NCBI RefSeq assembly: GCF_051020975.1 | Contig: NW_027478162.1 | Coordinates: forward strand, 21,266,001-21,330,000 | DNA: 64,000 nucleotides | Source: Osmia lignaria lignaria | Lineage: Eukaryota > Arthropoda > Insecta > Hymenoptera > Megachilidae | Direction of reading: 5' to 3' | In this document: in pieces, positions 38,062-50,734 of the stretch | Layout: each line of letters opens with the position of its first letter | Numbering within the stretch: the stretch's first letter is position 1 | Position numbers and translations under genes: made by a program | The notes under the pieces: generated by a model | The model's database searches: none | The model's input: only the letters and a program-made list of their open reading frames with translations | Told to the model about the DNA's origin: nothing

Positions 38062-38935
38062 TGATATATCTCGAGAACTACGCATCTGATCAAAAAATAT
38101 CATAGAACATAAAAAGTAGGAAACTTAATTCTCTACAAAAAAGGTCTCTTAACATTTTACCATAGCTCGCTTCGTTTCCGAGATATTTGCACATTTATAT
38201 CAAGGGAAGGGGCCTAACGGACATATTTCGAGATATTTCTTCTTCTTGTTGTTCTTCTTCTGCACAGCTAAACTGGAAGTGGCATTTCCAGCTCGCAATA
38301 GTGCAGAGTTATCTCAAAGAGAGGGGCCACGGTGTTTCTGTATCTCTATTATGTTGGTGCGGCTTCGGAACTTTTAAATATCTTGATATATCTCGAGAAC
38401 TACGCATCTGATCAAAAAATATCATAGAAGATAAAAAGTAGGAAACCTAATTCTCTACAAAAAAGGTCTCTTAACATTTTGCCATAGCTCGCTTCGTTTC
38501 CGAGATATTTGCAGATTTATCTCAAGGGAAGGGGCCTGACGGACACATTTCGAGATATTTCTTCTTCTTGTTGTTCTTCTTCTGCACAGCTAAGCTGGAA
38601 GTGGCATTTGCGGCTCGCACTAGTGCAGAGTTATCTCAAAGAAAGGGGCCACGGTGTTTCTGTATCCCTATTATGTTGGTGCGGCTTCGGAACTTTTAAA
38701 TATCTCGATATATCTCGAAAACTACGCTTCTGATCAAAAAATATCATAGAACCTAAATTGTAGGAAACATAATTCTCTACAAAAAAGGTCTGTTAACATT
38801 TTGCCATAGGTCACTTCGTTTCCGAGATATTTGCAGATTTATCTCAAGGGAAGGGGCCTGACGGACATATTTCGAGATATTTCTTCTTCTTGTTGTTCTT
38901 CTTCTGCACAGCTAAGCTGGAAGTGGCATTTGCGG
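38050..38935 (+). repeat. Block duplicated from about 34830-35715, copy 2
   Basis: This is the second copy of the 10-unit-offset block. It begins inside the unit at 37865, just where the third copy of the GAACTAAGC-containing segment ends. This puts a recombination junction in the tail of that unit. The rare flank ATAGGTCACTTCG is shared by both copies and recurs at about 40096. Confidence 0.75.
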
Positions 38936-41900
38936 CTCGCACTAGTGCAGAGTTATCTCAAAGAAAGGGGCCACGGTGTTTCTGTATCTCTATTATGTTG
39001 GTGCGGCTTCGGAACTTTTAAATATCTTGATATATCTCGAGAACTACGCCTCTGATCGAAAAATATCATAGAACATAAAAAGTAGGAAACTTAATTCTCT
39101 ACAAAAAAGGTCTCTTAACATTTTGCCATAGCTCGCTTCGTTTCCGAGATATTTGCAGATTTATCTCAAGGGAAGGGGCCTGACGGACATATTTCGAGAT
39201 ATTTCTTCTTCTTGTTGTTCTTCTTCTGCACAGCTAAGCTGGAAGTGGCATTTACAGCTCGCAATAGTGCAGAGTTATCTCAAAGAAAGGGGCCACGGTG
39301 TTTCTGTATCTCTATTATGTTGGTGCGGCTTCGGAACTTTTAAATATCTTGATATATCTCGAGAACTACGCATCTGATCAAAAAATATCATACAACATAA
39401 AAAGTGGGAAACTTAATTCTCTACAAAAAAGGTCTCTTAACATTTTGCCATAGCTCGCTTCGTTTCCGAGATATTTGCAGATTTATCTCAAGGGAAGGGG
39501 CCTGACGGACATATTTCGAGATATTTCTTCTTCTTGTTGTTCTTCGTCTGCACAGCTAAACTGGAAGTGGCATTTACAGCTCGCAATAGTGCAGAGTTAT
39601 CTCAAAGAAAGGGGCCACGGTGTTTCTGTATCTCTATTATGTTGGTGCGGCTTCGGAACTTTTAAATATCTTGATATATCTCGAGAACTACGCATCTGAT
39701 CAAAAAATATCATAGAACATAAAAAGTGGGAAACTTAATTCTCTACAAAAAAGGTCTCTTAACATTTTGCCATAGCTCGCTTCGTTTCCGAGATATTTGC
39801 AGATTTATCTCAAGGGAAGGGGCCTAACGGACATATTTCGAGATATTTCTTCTTCTTGTTGTTCTTCTTCTGCACAGCTAAACTGGAAGTGGCATTTCCA
39901 GCTCGCAATAGTGCAGAGTTATCTCAAAGAGAGGGGCCACGGTGTTTCTGTATCCCTATTATGTTGGTGCGGCTTCGGAACTTTTAAATATCTCGATATA
40001 TCTCGAAAACTACGCTTCTGATCAAAAAATATCATAGAACCTAAATTGTAGGAAACATAATTCTCTACAAAAAAGGTCTCTTAACATTTTGCCATAGGTC
40101 ACTTCGTTTCCGAGATATTTGCAGATATATCTCAAGGGAAGGGGCCTGACGGACATATTTCGAGATATTTCTTCTTCTTGTTGTTCTTCTTCTGCACAGC
40201 TAAACTGGAAGTGGCATTTACAGCTCGCAATAGTGCAGAGTTATCTCAAAGAAAGGGGCCACGGTGTTTCTGTATCTCTATTATGTTGGTGCGGTTTCGG
40301 AACTTTTAAATATCTTGATATATCTCGAGAACTACGCATCTGATCAAAAAATATCATAGAACATGAAAAGTAGGAAACTTAATTCTCTACAAAAAAGGTC
40401 TCTTAACATTTTGCCACAGCTTGCTTCGTTTCCGAGATATTTGCACATTTATCTCAAGGGAAGGGGCCTAACGGACATATTTCGAGATATTTCTTCTTCT
40501 TGTTGTTCTTCTTCTGCACAGCTAAACTGGAAGTGGCATTTCCAGCTCGCAATAGTGCAGAGTTATCTCAAAGAGAGGGGCCACGGTGTTTCTGTATCTC
40601 TATTATGTTGGTGCGGCTTCGGAACTTTTAAATATCTTGATATATCTCGAGAACTACGCATCTGATCAAAAAATATCATAGAAGATAAAAAGTAGGAAAC
40701 TTAATTCTCTACAAAAAAGGTCTCTTAACATTTTGCCATAGCTCGCTTCGTTTCCGAGAGATTTGCAGATTTATCTCAAGGGAAGGGGCCTGACGGACAT
40801 ATTTCGAGATATTTCTTCTTCTTGTTGTTCTTCTTCTGCACAGCTAAGCTGGAAGTGGCATTTGCGGCTCGCACTAGTGCAGAGTTATCTCAAAGAAAGG
40901 GGCCACGGTGTTTCTGTATCTCTATTATGTTGGTGCGGCTTCGGAACTTTTAAATATCTCGATATATCTCGAAAACTACGCTTCTGATCAAAAAATATCA
41001 TAGAACATAAATTGTAGGAAACATAATTCTCTACAAAAAACGTCTCTTAACATTTTGCCATAGCTCGCTTCGTTTCCGAGATATTTGCAGATTCAGCTCA
41101 AAGGAACTGGCCTGACGGACATATTTCGAGATATTTCTTCTTCTTGTTGTTCTTCCTCTGCACAGCTAAGCTGGAAGTGGCATTTGCAGCTCGCAATAGT
41201 GCAGAGTTATCTCAAAGAAAGGGGCCACGGTGTTTCTGTATCTCAATTATGTTGGTGCGGCTTCGGAACTTTTAAATATCTCGATATATCTCGAAAACTA
41301 CGCTTCTGATCAAAAAATATCATAGAACATAAATTGTAGGAAACATAATTCTCTACAAAAAAGGTCTCTTAACATTTTGCCATAGCTCTCTTCGTTTCCG
41401 AGATATTTGCAGATTTATCTCAAGGGAAGGGGCCTGACGGACATATTTCGCGATATTTCTTCTTCTTGTTGTTCTCCTTCTGCACAGCTAAGCTGGAAGT
41501 GGCATTTGCAGCTCGCAATAGTGCAGAGTTATCTCAAAGAAAGGGGCCACGGTGTTTCTGTATCTCTATTATGTTGGTGCGGCTTCGGAACTTTTAAATA
41601 TCTCGATATATCTCGAAAACTACGCTTCTGATCAAAAAATATTATAGAACATAAAAAGTAGGAAACTTAATTCTCTACAAAAAAGGTCTCTCAACATTTT
41701 GCCATAGCTCGCTTCGTTTCCGAGATATTTGCATATTTATTTCAAGGGAAGGGGCCTGACGGACATATTTCGAGATATTTCTTCTTCTTGTTGTTCTTCT
41801 TCTGCACAGCTAAGCTGGAAGTGGCATTTGCGGCTCGCACTAGTGCAGAGTTATCTCAAAGAAAGGGGCCACGGTGTTTCTGTATCCCTATTATGTTGGT

Positions 41901-42355
41901 GCGGCTTCGGAACTTTTAAATATCTCGATATATCTCGAAAACTACGCTTCTGATCAAAAAATATCATAGAACATAAATTGTAGGAAACATAATTCTCTAC
42001 AAAAAAGGTCTCTTAACATTTTGCCATAGTTCACTTCGTTTCCGAGATATTTGCAGATATATCTCAAGGGAAGGGGCCTGACGGACATATTTCGAGATAT
42101 TTCTTCTTCTTGTTGTTCTTCTTCTGCACAGCTAAGCTGGAAGTGGCATTTACAGCTCGCAATAGTGCAGAGTTATATCAAAGAAAGGGGCCACGGTGTT
42201 TCTGTATCTCTATTATGTTGGTGCGGCTTCGGAACTTTTAAATATCTTGATATATCTCGAGAACTACGCATCTGATCAAAAAATATCATAGAACATGAAA
42301 AGTAGGAAACTTAATTCTCTACAAAAAAGGTCTCTTAACATTTTGCCATAGCTCT
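38936..42355 (+). repeat. Mixed monomers, partly copied from 35.6-36.5 kb
   Basis: Roughly 39160-40090 follows 35618-36548 at an offset of 11 units with a few differences, including a private CTTCGTCTGC near 39546. After that come single units of diverse type: the 40441 unit with GCACATTTATCTC, the 41085 unit with GATTCAGCTCAAAGG and AACTGGCC, the 41407 unit with TTCGCGAT and TCTCCTTCTG, and the 41729 unit with GCATATTTATTTC. These are the apparent parents of the shuffled region to the right. Confidence 0.7.
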
Positions 42356-44989
42356 CTTCGTTTCCGAGATATTTGCAGATTTATCTCAAGGGAAGGGGCC
42401 TGACGGACATATTTCGCGATATTTCTTCTTCTTGTTGTTCTCCTTCTGCACAGCTAAGCTGGAAGTGGCATTTGCAGCTCGCAATAGTGCAGAGTTATCT
42501 CAAAGAAAGGGGCCACGGTGTTTCTGTATCTCTATTATGTTGGTGCGGCTTCGGAACTTTTAAATATCTCGATATATCTCGAAAACTACGCTTCTGATCA
42601 AAAAATATCATAGAACATAAAAAGTAGGAAACTTAATTCTCTACAAAAAAGGTCTCTCAACATTTTGCCATAGCTCGCTTCGTTTCCGAGATATTTGCAG
42701 ATTTATCTCAAGGGAAGGGGCCTGACGGACATATTTCGCGATATTTCTTCTTCTTGTTGTTCTCCTTCTGCACAGCTAAGCTGGAAGTGGCATTTGCAGC
42801 TCGCAATAGTGCAGAGTTATCTCAAAGAAAGGGGCCACGGTGTTTCTGTATCTCTATTATGTTGGTGCGGCTTCGGAACTTTTAAATATCTCGATATATC
42901 TCGAAAACTACGCTTCTGATCAAAAAATATCATAGAACATAAAAAGTAGGAAACTTAATTCTCTACAAAAAAGGTCTCTCAACATTTTGCCATAGCTCGC
43001 TTCGTTTCCGAGATATTTGCATATTTATTTCAAGGGAAGGGGCCTGACGGACATATTTCGAGATATTTCTTCTTCTTGTTGTTCTTCTTCTGCACAGCTA
43101 AGCTGGAAGTGGCATTTGCGGCTCGCACTAGTGCAGAGTTATCTCAAAAAAAGGGGCCACGGTGTTTCTGTATCTCTATTATGTTGGTGCGGTTTCGGAA
43201 CTTTTAAATATCTTGATATATCTCGAGAACTACGCATCTGATCAAAAAATATCATAGAACATAAAAAGTAGGAAACTTAATTCTCTACAAATAAGGTCTC
43301 TTAACATTTTGCCATAGCTCGCTTCGTTTCCGAGATATTTGCAGATTTATCTCAAGGGAAGGGGCCTCACGGACATATTTCGAGATATTTCTTCTTCTTG
43401 TTGTTCTTCTTCTGCACAGCTAAGCTGGAAGTGGCATTTGCAGCTCGCAATAGTGCAGAGATATCTCAAAGAAAGGGGCCACGGTGTTTCTGTATCTCTA
43501 TTATGTTGGTGCGGCTTCGGAACTTTTAAATATCTTGATATATCTCGAGAACTACGCGTCTGATCAAAAAATATCATAGAACATAAAAAGTAGGAAACAT
43601 AATTCTCTACAAAAAAGGTCTCTTAACATTTTGCCATAGCTCGCTTCGTTTCCGAGATATTTGCAGATTTATCTCAAGGGAAGGGGCCTGACGGACATAT
43701 TTCGAGATATTTCTTCTTCTTGTTGTTCTTCTTCTGCACAGCTAAGCTGGAAGTGGCATTTGCGGCTCGCACTAGTGCAGAGTTATCTCAAAGAAAGGGG
43801 CCACGGTGTTTCTGTATCTCTATTATGTTGGTGCGGCTTCGGAACTTTTAAATATCTCGATATATCTCGAAAACTACGCTTCTGATCAAAAAATATCATA
43901 GAACATAAAAAGTAGGAAACTTAATTCTCTACAAAAAAGGTCTCTCAACATTTTGCCATTGCTCGCTTCGTTTCCGAGATATTTGCAGATTTATCTCCAG
44001 GGAAGGGGCCTGACGGACATATTTCGAGATATTTCTTCTTCTTGTTGTTCTTCTTCTGCACAGCTAAGCTGGAAGTGGCATTTGCGGCTCGCACTAGTGC
44101 AGAGTTATCTCAAAGAAAGGGGCCACGGTGTTTCTGTATCTCTATTATGTTGGTGCGGCTTCGGAACTTTTAAATATCTCGATATATCTCGAAAACTACG
44201 CTTCTGATCAAAAAATATCATAGAACATAAATTGTAGGAAACATAATTCTCTACAAAAAACGTCTCTTAACATTTTGCCATAGCTCGCTTCGTTTCCGAG
44301 ATATTTGCAGATTCATCTCAAAGGAACTGGCCTGACGGACATATTTCGAGATATTTCTTCTTCTTGTTGGTCTTCTGCACAGCTAAGCTGGAAGTGGCAT
44401 TTGCAGCTCGCAATAGTGCAGAGTTATCTCAAAGAAAGGGGCCACGGTGTTTCTGTATCTCTATTATGTTGGTGCGGCTTCGGAACTTTTAAATATCTTG
44501 ATATATCTCGAGAACTACGCATCTGATCAAAAAATATCATAGAACATGAAAAGTAGGAAACTTAATTCTCTACAAAAAAGGTCTCTTAACATTTTGCCAT
44601 AGCTCTCTTCGTTTCCGAGATATTTGCAGATTTATCTCAAGGGAAGGGGCCTGACGGACATATTTCGCGATATTTCTTCTTCTTGTTGTTCTCCTTCTGC
44701 ACAGCTAAGCTGGAAGAGGCATTTGCAGCTCGCAATAGTGCAGAGTTATCTCAAAGAAAGGGGCCACGGTGTTTCTGTATCTCTATTATGTTGGTGCGGC
44801 TTCGGAACTTTTAAATATCTCGATATATCTCGAAAACTACGCTTCTGATCAAAAAATATCATAGAACATAAAAAGTAGGAAACTTAATTCTCTACAAAAA
44901 AGGTCTCTCAACATTTTGCCATAGCTCGCTTCGTTTCCGAGATATTTGCATATTTATTTCAAGGGAAGGGGCCTGACGGACATATTTCG
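42356..44989 (+). repeat. Shuffled-cassette block, copy 1 (11-unit offset)
   Basis: Labelling unit types by markers (E: TTCGCGAT with TCTCCTTCTG; G: GCATATTTATTTC with CTCAAAAAAAGG; A: GCCTCACGG with GAGATATC; B: standard with TCTCGATAT tail; C: CCATTGCTCG with CTCCAGGG; D: 319-bp), the order here is E E G A B C D E. The block recurs at 45895-48528 at an offset of 3,539 bp with one difference seen (A at 44717). The edges are mismatches at 42355/45894 and 44990/48529. Confidence 0.85.
44305..44623 (+). repeat. 319-bp variant monomer (first of four)
   Basis: This unit lacks 3 bp in the TTC-rich tract, reading TTGTTGGTCTTCTGC, a TTC loss with a neighbouring T-to-G change. It also has GATTCATCTCAAAGG and AACTGGCC. 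The same combination occurs at 47844, 49773 and 52989, so all four descend from one altered monomer. The related full-length units at 41085, 50735, 53951 and 60390 have GATTCAGCTC and CCTCTGC without the deletion. Confidence 0.9.
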
Positions 44990-45267
44990 CGATATTTCTT
45001 CTTCTTGTTGTTCTCCTTCTGCACAGCTAAGCTGGAAGTGGCATTTGCAGCTCGCAATAGTGCAGAGTTATCTCAAAGAAAGGGGCCACGGTGTTTCTGT
45101 ATCTCTATTATGTTGGTGCGGCTTCGGAACTTTTAAATATCTCGATATATCTCGAAAACTACGCTTCTGATCAAAAAATATCATAGAACATAAAAAGTAG
45201 GAAACTTAATTCTCTACAAAAAAGGTCTCTCAACATTTTGCCATAGCTCGCTTCGTTTCCGAGATAT
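44946..45267 (+). repeat. Hybrid monomer, duplication type
   Basis: The start, GCATATTTATTTC, is that of the G units (43017, 45268). From TTCGCGAT at 44990 onward the unit is E type (42695). Where the same neighbourhood lacks this unit, at 48163-48485, E is followed directly by G. The hybrid thus adds one unit between E and G, the reciprocal product expected of the exchange that makes deletion hybrids. The switch lies between about 44960 and 44989. Confidence 0.8.
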
Positions 45268-45911
45268 TTGCATATTTATTTCAAGGGAAGGGGCCTGACG
45301 GACATATTTCGAGATATTTCTTCTTCTTGTTGTTCTTCTTCTGCACAGCTAAGCTGGAAGTGGCATTTGCGGCTCGCACTAGTGCAGAGTTATCTCAAAA
45401 AAAGGGGCCACGGTGTTTCTGTATCTCTATTATGTTGGTGCGGTTTCGGAACTTTTAAATATCTTGATATATCTCGAGAACTACGCATCTGATCAAAAAA
45501 TATCATAGAACATAAAAAGTAGGAAACTTAATTCTCTACAAATAAGGTCTCTTAACATTTTGCCATAGCTCGCTTCGTTTCCGAGATATTTGCAGATTTA
45601 TCTCAAGGGAAGGGGCCTCACGGACATATTTCGAGATATTTCTTCTTCTTGTTGTTCTTCTTCTGCACAGCTAAGCTGGAAGTGGCATTTGCAGCTCGCA
45701 ATAGTGCAGAGATATCTCAAAGAAAGGGGCCACGGTGTTTCTGTATCTCTATTATGTTGGTGCGGCTTCGGAACTTTTAAATATCTTGATATATCTCGAG
45801 AACTACGCGTCTGATCAAAAAATATCATAGAACATAAAAAGTAGGAAACATAATTCTCTACAAAAAAGGTCTCTTAACATTTTGCCATAGCTCGCTTCGT
45901 TTCCGAGATAT

Positions 45912-46233
45912 TTGCAGATTTATCTCAAGGGAAGGGGCCTGACGGACATATTTCGCGATATTTCTTCTTCTTGTTGTTCTCCTTCTGCACAGCTAAGCTG
46001 GAAGTGGCATTTGCAGCTCGCAATAGTGCAGAGTTATCTCAAAGAAAGGGGCCACGGTGTTTCTGTATCTCTATTATGTTGGTGCGGCTTCGGAACTTTT
46101 AAATATCTCGATATATCTCGAAAACTACGCTTCTGATCAAAAAATATCATAGAACATAAAAAGTAGGAAACTTAATTCTCTACAAAAAAGGTCTCTCAAC
46201 ATTTTGCCATAGCTCGCTTCGTTTCCGAGATAT
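45912..46233 (+). repeat. Hybrid monomer joining A/B junction to E body
   Basis: The flank before this unit, AAACATAATTC followed by CTCTTAACATT and GCTCGCTTCG, is the one that precedes B units (43661, 47200, 49129). The body, with TTCGCGAT and TCTCCTTCTG, is E type. Compared with A B C D E at 43339-44945, the units B, C and D are missing, so a three-unit deletion would explain it. Confidence 0.75.
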
Positions 46234-47843
46234 TTGCAGATTTATCTCAAGGGAAGGGGCCTGACGGACATATTTCGCGATATTTCTTCTTCTTGTTGTT
46301 CTCCTTCTGCACAGCTAAGCTGGAAGTGGCATTTGCAGCTCGCAATAGTGCAGAGTTATCTCAAAGAAAGGGGCCACGGTGTTTCTGTATCTCTATTATG
46401 TTGGTGCGGCTTCGGAACTTTTAAATATCTCGATATATCTCGAAAACTACGCTTCTGATCAAAAAATATCATAGAACATAAAAAGTAGGAAACTTAATTC
46501 TCTACAAAAAAGGTCTCTCAACATTTTGCCATAGCTCGCTTCGTTTCCGAGATATTTGCATATTTATTTCAAGGGAAGGGGCCTGACGGACATATTTCGA
46601 GATATTTCTTCTTCTTGTTGTTCTTCTTCTGCACAGCTAAGCTGGAAGTGGCATTTGCGGCTCGCACTAGTGCAGAGTTATCTCAAAAAAAGGGGCCACG
46701 GTGTTTCTGTATCTCTATTATGTTGGTGCGGTTTCGGAACTTTTAAATATCTTGATATATCTCGAGAACTACGCATCTGATCAAAAAATATCATAGAACA
46801 TAAAAAGTAGGAAACTTAATTCTCTACAAATAAGGTCTCTTAACATTTTGCCATAGCTCGCTTCGTTTCCGAGATATTTGCAGATTTATCTCAAGGGAAG
46901 GGGCCTCACGGACATATTTCGAGATATTTCTTCTTCTTGTTGTTCTTCTTCTGCACAGCTAAGCTGGAAGTGGCATTTGCAGCTCGCAATAGTGCAGAGA
47001 TATCTCAAAGAAAGGGGCCACGGTGTTTCTGTATCTCTATTATGTTGGTGCGGCTTCGGAACTTTTAAATATCTTGATATATCTCGAGAACTACGCGTCT
47101 GATCAAAAAATATCATAGAACATAAAAAGTAGGAAACATAATTCTCTACAAAAAAGGTCTCTTAACATTTTGCCATAGCTCGCTTCGTTTCCGAGATATT
47201 TGCAGATTTATCTCAAGGGAAGGGGCCTGACGGACATATTTCGAGATATTTCTTCTTCTTGTTGTTCTTCTTCTGCACAGCTAAGCTGGAAGTGGCATTT
47301 GCGGCTCGCACTAGTGCAGAGTTATCTCAAAGAAAGGGGCCACGGTGTTTCTGTATCTCTATTATGTTGGTGCGGCTTCGGAACTTTTAAATATCTCGAT
47401 ATATCTCGAAAACTACGCTTCTGATCAAAAAATATCATAGAACATAAAAAGTAGGAAACTTAATTCTCTACAAAAAAGGTCTCTCAACATTTTGCCATTG
47501 CTCGCTTCGTTTCCGAGATATTTGCAGATTTATCTCCAGGGAAGGGGCCTGACGGACATATTTCGAGATATTTCTTCTTCTTGTTGTTCTTCTTCTGCAC
47601 AGCTAAGCTGGAAGTGGCATTTGCGGCTCGCACTAGTGCAGAGTTATCTCAAAGAAAGGGGCCACGGTGTTTCTGTATCTCTATTATGTTGGTGCGGCTT
47701 CGGAACTTTTAAATATCTCGATATATCTCGAAAACTACGCTTCTGATCAAAAAATATCATAGAACATAAATTGTAGGAAACATAATTCTCTACAAAAAAC
47801 GTCTCTTAACATTTTGCCATAGCTCGCTTCGTTTCCGAGATAT

Positions 47844-48162
47844 TTGCAGATTCATCTCAAAGGAACTGGCCTGACGGACATATTTCGAGATATTTCTTCT
47901 TCTTGTTGGTCTTCTGCACAGCTAAGCTGGAAGTGGCATTTGCAGCTCGCAATAGTGCAGAGTTATCTCAAAGAAAGGGGCCACGGTGTTTCTGTATCTC
48001 TATTATGTTGGTGCGGCTTCGGAACTTTTAAATATCTTGATATATCTCGAGAACTACGCATCTGATCAAAAAATATCATAGAACATGAAAAGTAGGAAAC
48101 TTAATTCTCTACAAAAAAGGTCTCTTAACATTTTGCCATAGCTCTCTTCGTTTCCGAGATAT
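47844..48162 (+). repeat. 319-bp variant monomer (second)
   Basis: It carries the same 3-bp loss and the same linked changes as 44305. It lies in the second shuffled-cassette copy and is followed, as there, by an E-type unit. Confidence 0.9.
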
Positions 48163-48528
48163 TTGCAGATTTATCTCAAGGGAAGGGGCCTGACGGACAT
48201 ATTTCGCGATATTTCTTCTTCTTGTTGTTCTCCTTCTGCACAGCTAAGCTGGAAGTGGCATTTGCAGCTCGCAATAGTGCAGAGTTATCTCAAAGAAAGG
48301 GGCCACGGTGTTTCTGTATCTCTATTATGTTGGTGCGGCTTCGGAACTTTTAAATATCTCGATATATCTCGAAAACTACGCTTCTGATCAAAAAATATCA
48401 TAGAACATAAAAAGTAGGAAACTTAATTCTCTACAAAAAAGGTCTCTCAACATTTTGCCATAGCTCGCTTCGTTTCCGAGATATTTGCATATTTATTTCA
48501 AGGGAAGGGGCCTGACGGACATATTTCG

Positions 48529-49026
48529 AGATATTTCTTCTTCTTGTTGTTCTTCTTCTGCACAGCTAAGCTGGAAGTGGCATTTGCGGCTCGCACTAGT
48601 GCAGAGTTATCTCAAAAAAAGGGGCCACGGTGTTTCTGTATCTCTATTATGTTGGTGCGGTTTCGGAACTTTTAAATATCTTGATATATCTCGAGAACTA
48701 CGCATCTGATCAAAAAATATCATAGAACATAAAAAGTAGGAAACTTAATTCTCTACAAATAAGGTCTCTTAACATTTTGCCATAGCTCGCTTCGTTTCCG
48801 AGATATTTGCAGATTTATCTCAAGGGAAGGGGCCTCACGGACATATTTCGAGATATTTCTTCTTCTTGTTGTTCTTCTTCTGCACAGCTAAGCTGGAAGT
48901 GGCATTTGCAGCTCGCAATAGTGCAGAGATATCTCAAAGAAAGGGGCCACGGTGTTTCTGTATCTCTATTATGTTGGTGCGGCTTCGGAACTTTTAAATA
49001 TCTTGATATATCTCGAGAACTACGCG
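48529..49026 (+). repeat. G/A cassettes before the 10-unit block
   Basis: This stretch holds the rest of the G unit at 48485 and most of the A unit at 48807, continuing the 1,929-bp (six-unit) spacing from 46556 and 46878. The shared sequence continues to about 49479, where the C-type unit at 49451 switches from CTGACGG to CTAACGG. Confidence 0.75.
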
Positions 49027-49772
49027 TCTGATCAAAAAATATCATAGAACATAAAAAGTAGGAAACATAATTCTCTACAAAAAAGGTCTCTTAACATTTT
49101 GCCATAGCTCGCTTCGTTTCCGAGATATTTGCAGATTTATCTCAAGGGAAGGGGCCTGACGGACATATTTCGAGATATTTCTTCTTCTTGTTGTTCTTCT
49201 TCTGCACAGCTAAGCTGGAAGTGGCATTTGCGGCTCGCACTAGTGCAGAGTTATCTCAAAGAAAGGGGCCACGGTGTTTCTGTATCTCTATTATGTTGGT
49301 GCGGCTTCGGAACTTTTAAATATCTCGATATATCTCGAAAACTACGCTTCTGATCAAAAAATATCATAGAACATAAAAAGTAGGAAACTTAATTCTCTAC
49401 AAAAAAGGTCTCTCAACATTTTGCCATTGCTCGCTTCGTTTCCGAGATATTTGCAGATTTATCTCCAGGGAAGGGGCCTAACGGACATATTTCGAGATAT
49501 TTCTTCTTCTTGTTGTTCTTCTTCTGCACAGCTAAGCTGGAAGTGGCATTTACAGCTCGCAATAGTGCAGAGTTATCTCAAAGAGAGGGGCCACGGTGTT
49601 TCTGTATCTCTATTATGTTGGTGCGGCTTCGGAACTTTTAAATATCTCGATATATCTCGAAAACTACGCTTCTGATCAAAAAATATCATAGAACATAAAT
49701 TGTAGGAAACATAATTCTCTACAAAAAACGTCTCTTAACATTTTGCCATAGCTCGCTTCGTTTCCGAGATAT

Positions 49773-50091
49773 TTGCAGATTCATCTCAAAGGAACTGGCC
49801 TGACGGACATATTTCGAGATATTTCTTCTTCTTGTTGGTCTTCTGCACAGCTAAGCTGGAAGTGGCATTTGCAGCTCGCAATAGTGCAGAGTTATCTCAA
49901 AGAAAGGGGCCACGGTGTTTCTGTATCTCTATTATGTTGGTGCGGCTTCGGAACTTTTAAATATCTTGATATATCTCGAGAACTACGCATCTGATCAAAA
50001 AATATCATAGAAGATAAAAAGTAGGAAACTTAATTCTCTACAAAAAAGGTCTCTTAACATTTTGCCATAGCTCGCTTCGTTTCCGAGATAT
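49773..50091 (+). repeat. 319-bp variant monomer (third)
   Basis: It carries the same 3-bp loss. It sits in copy 1 of the 10-unit repeat and is followed by a unit preceded by GAAGATAAAAAG rather than by an E-type unit, showing that the sequence downstream of D was replaced. Confidence 0.9.
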
Positions 50092-50413
50092 TTGCAGATA
50101 TATCTCAAGGGAAGGGGCCTGACGGACATATTTCGAGATATTTCTTCTTCTTGTTGTTCTTCTTCTGCACAGCTAAGCTGGAAGTGGCATTTGCAGCTCG
50201 CAATAGTGCAGAGTTATCTCAAAGAAAGGGGCCACGGTGTTTCTGTATCTCTATTATGTTGGTGCGGCTTCGGAACTTTTAAATATCTTGATATATCTCG
50301 AGAACTACGCGTCTGATCAAAAAATATCATAGAACATAAAAAGTAGGAAACATAATTCTCTACAAACACGGTCTCTTAACATTTTGCCATAGCTCGCTTC
50401 GTTTCCGAGATAT

Positions 50414-50734
50414 TTGCAGATATATCTCAAGGGAAGGGGCCTGACGGACATATTTCGAGATATTTCTTCTTCTTGTTGTTCTTCTTCTGCACAGCTAAGC
50501 TGGAAGTGGCATTTGCGGCTCGCACTGGTGCACAGTTATCTCAAAGAAAGGGGCCACGGTGTTTCTGTATCTCTATTATGTTGGTGCGTCTTCGGAACTT
50601 TTAAATATCTCGATATATCTCGAAAACTACGCTTCTGATCAAAAAATATCATAGAACATAAATTGTAGGAAACATAATTCTCTCCAAAAACGTCTCTTAA
50701 CATTTTGCCATAGCTCGCTTCGTTTCCGAGATAT
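50414..50734 (+). repeat. 321-bp variant monomer, A-run deletion lineage
   Basis: One A is missing from the A-run near the end of the unit (CTCTCCAAAAACG where others have CTCTACAAAAAACG, near 50683). CACTGGTGCACAG and GGTGCGTC are linked to it. The same unit recurs at 53630 and 60069, and its origin is separate from the 2448 lineage. Confidence 0.9.

Larger units (their letters stand above)
45895..48528 (+). repeat. Shuffled-cassette block, copy 2
   Basis: This repeats the E E G A B C D E order of 42356-44989. Between the two copies lie a hybrid G/E unit and another G and A (44946, 45268, 45590), so A units are spaced 2,251, 1,288 and 1,929 bp apart (43339, 45590, 46878, 48807). The same cassettes are therefore joined in different orders. 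Confidence 0.85.

Noticed and set aside
40363..40665. A 100-codon ATG-started open frame, the longest in the window
   Set aside because: It exists only because two rare changes coincide: CATAAA to CATGAAA creates the ATG, and CCATAG to CCACAG removes the usual stop. It is otherwise ordinary satellite sequence.
43347..43577. Reverse-strand open frames of 60-78 codons, some with ATG
   Set aside because: They are antisense readings of the same monomer, appear or vanish with single variants, and have no recognisable domain.
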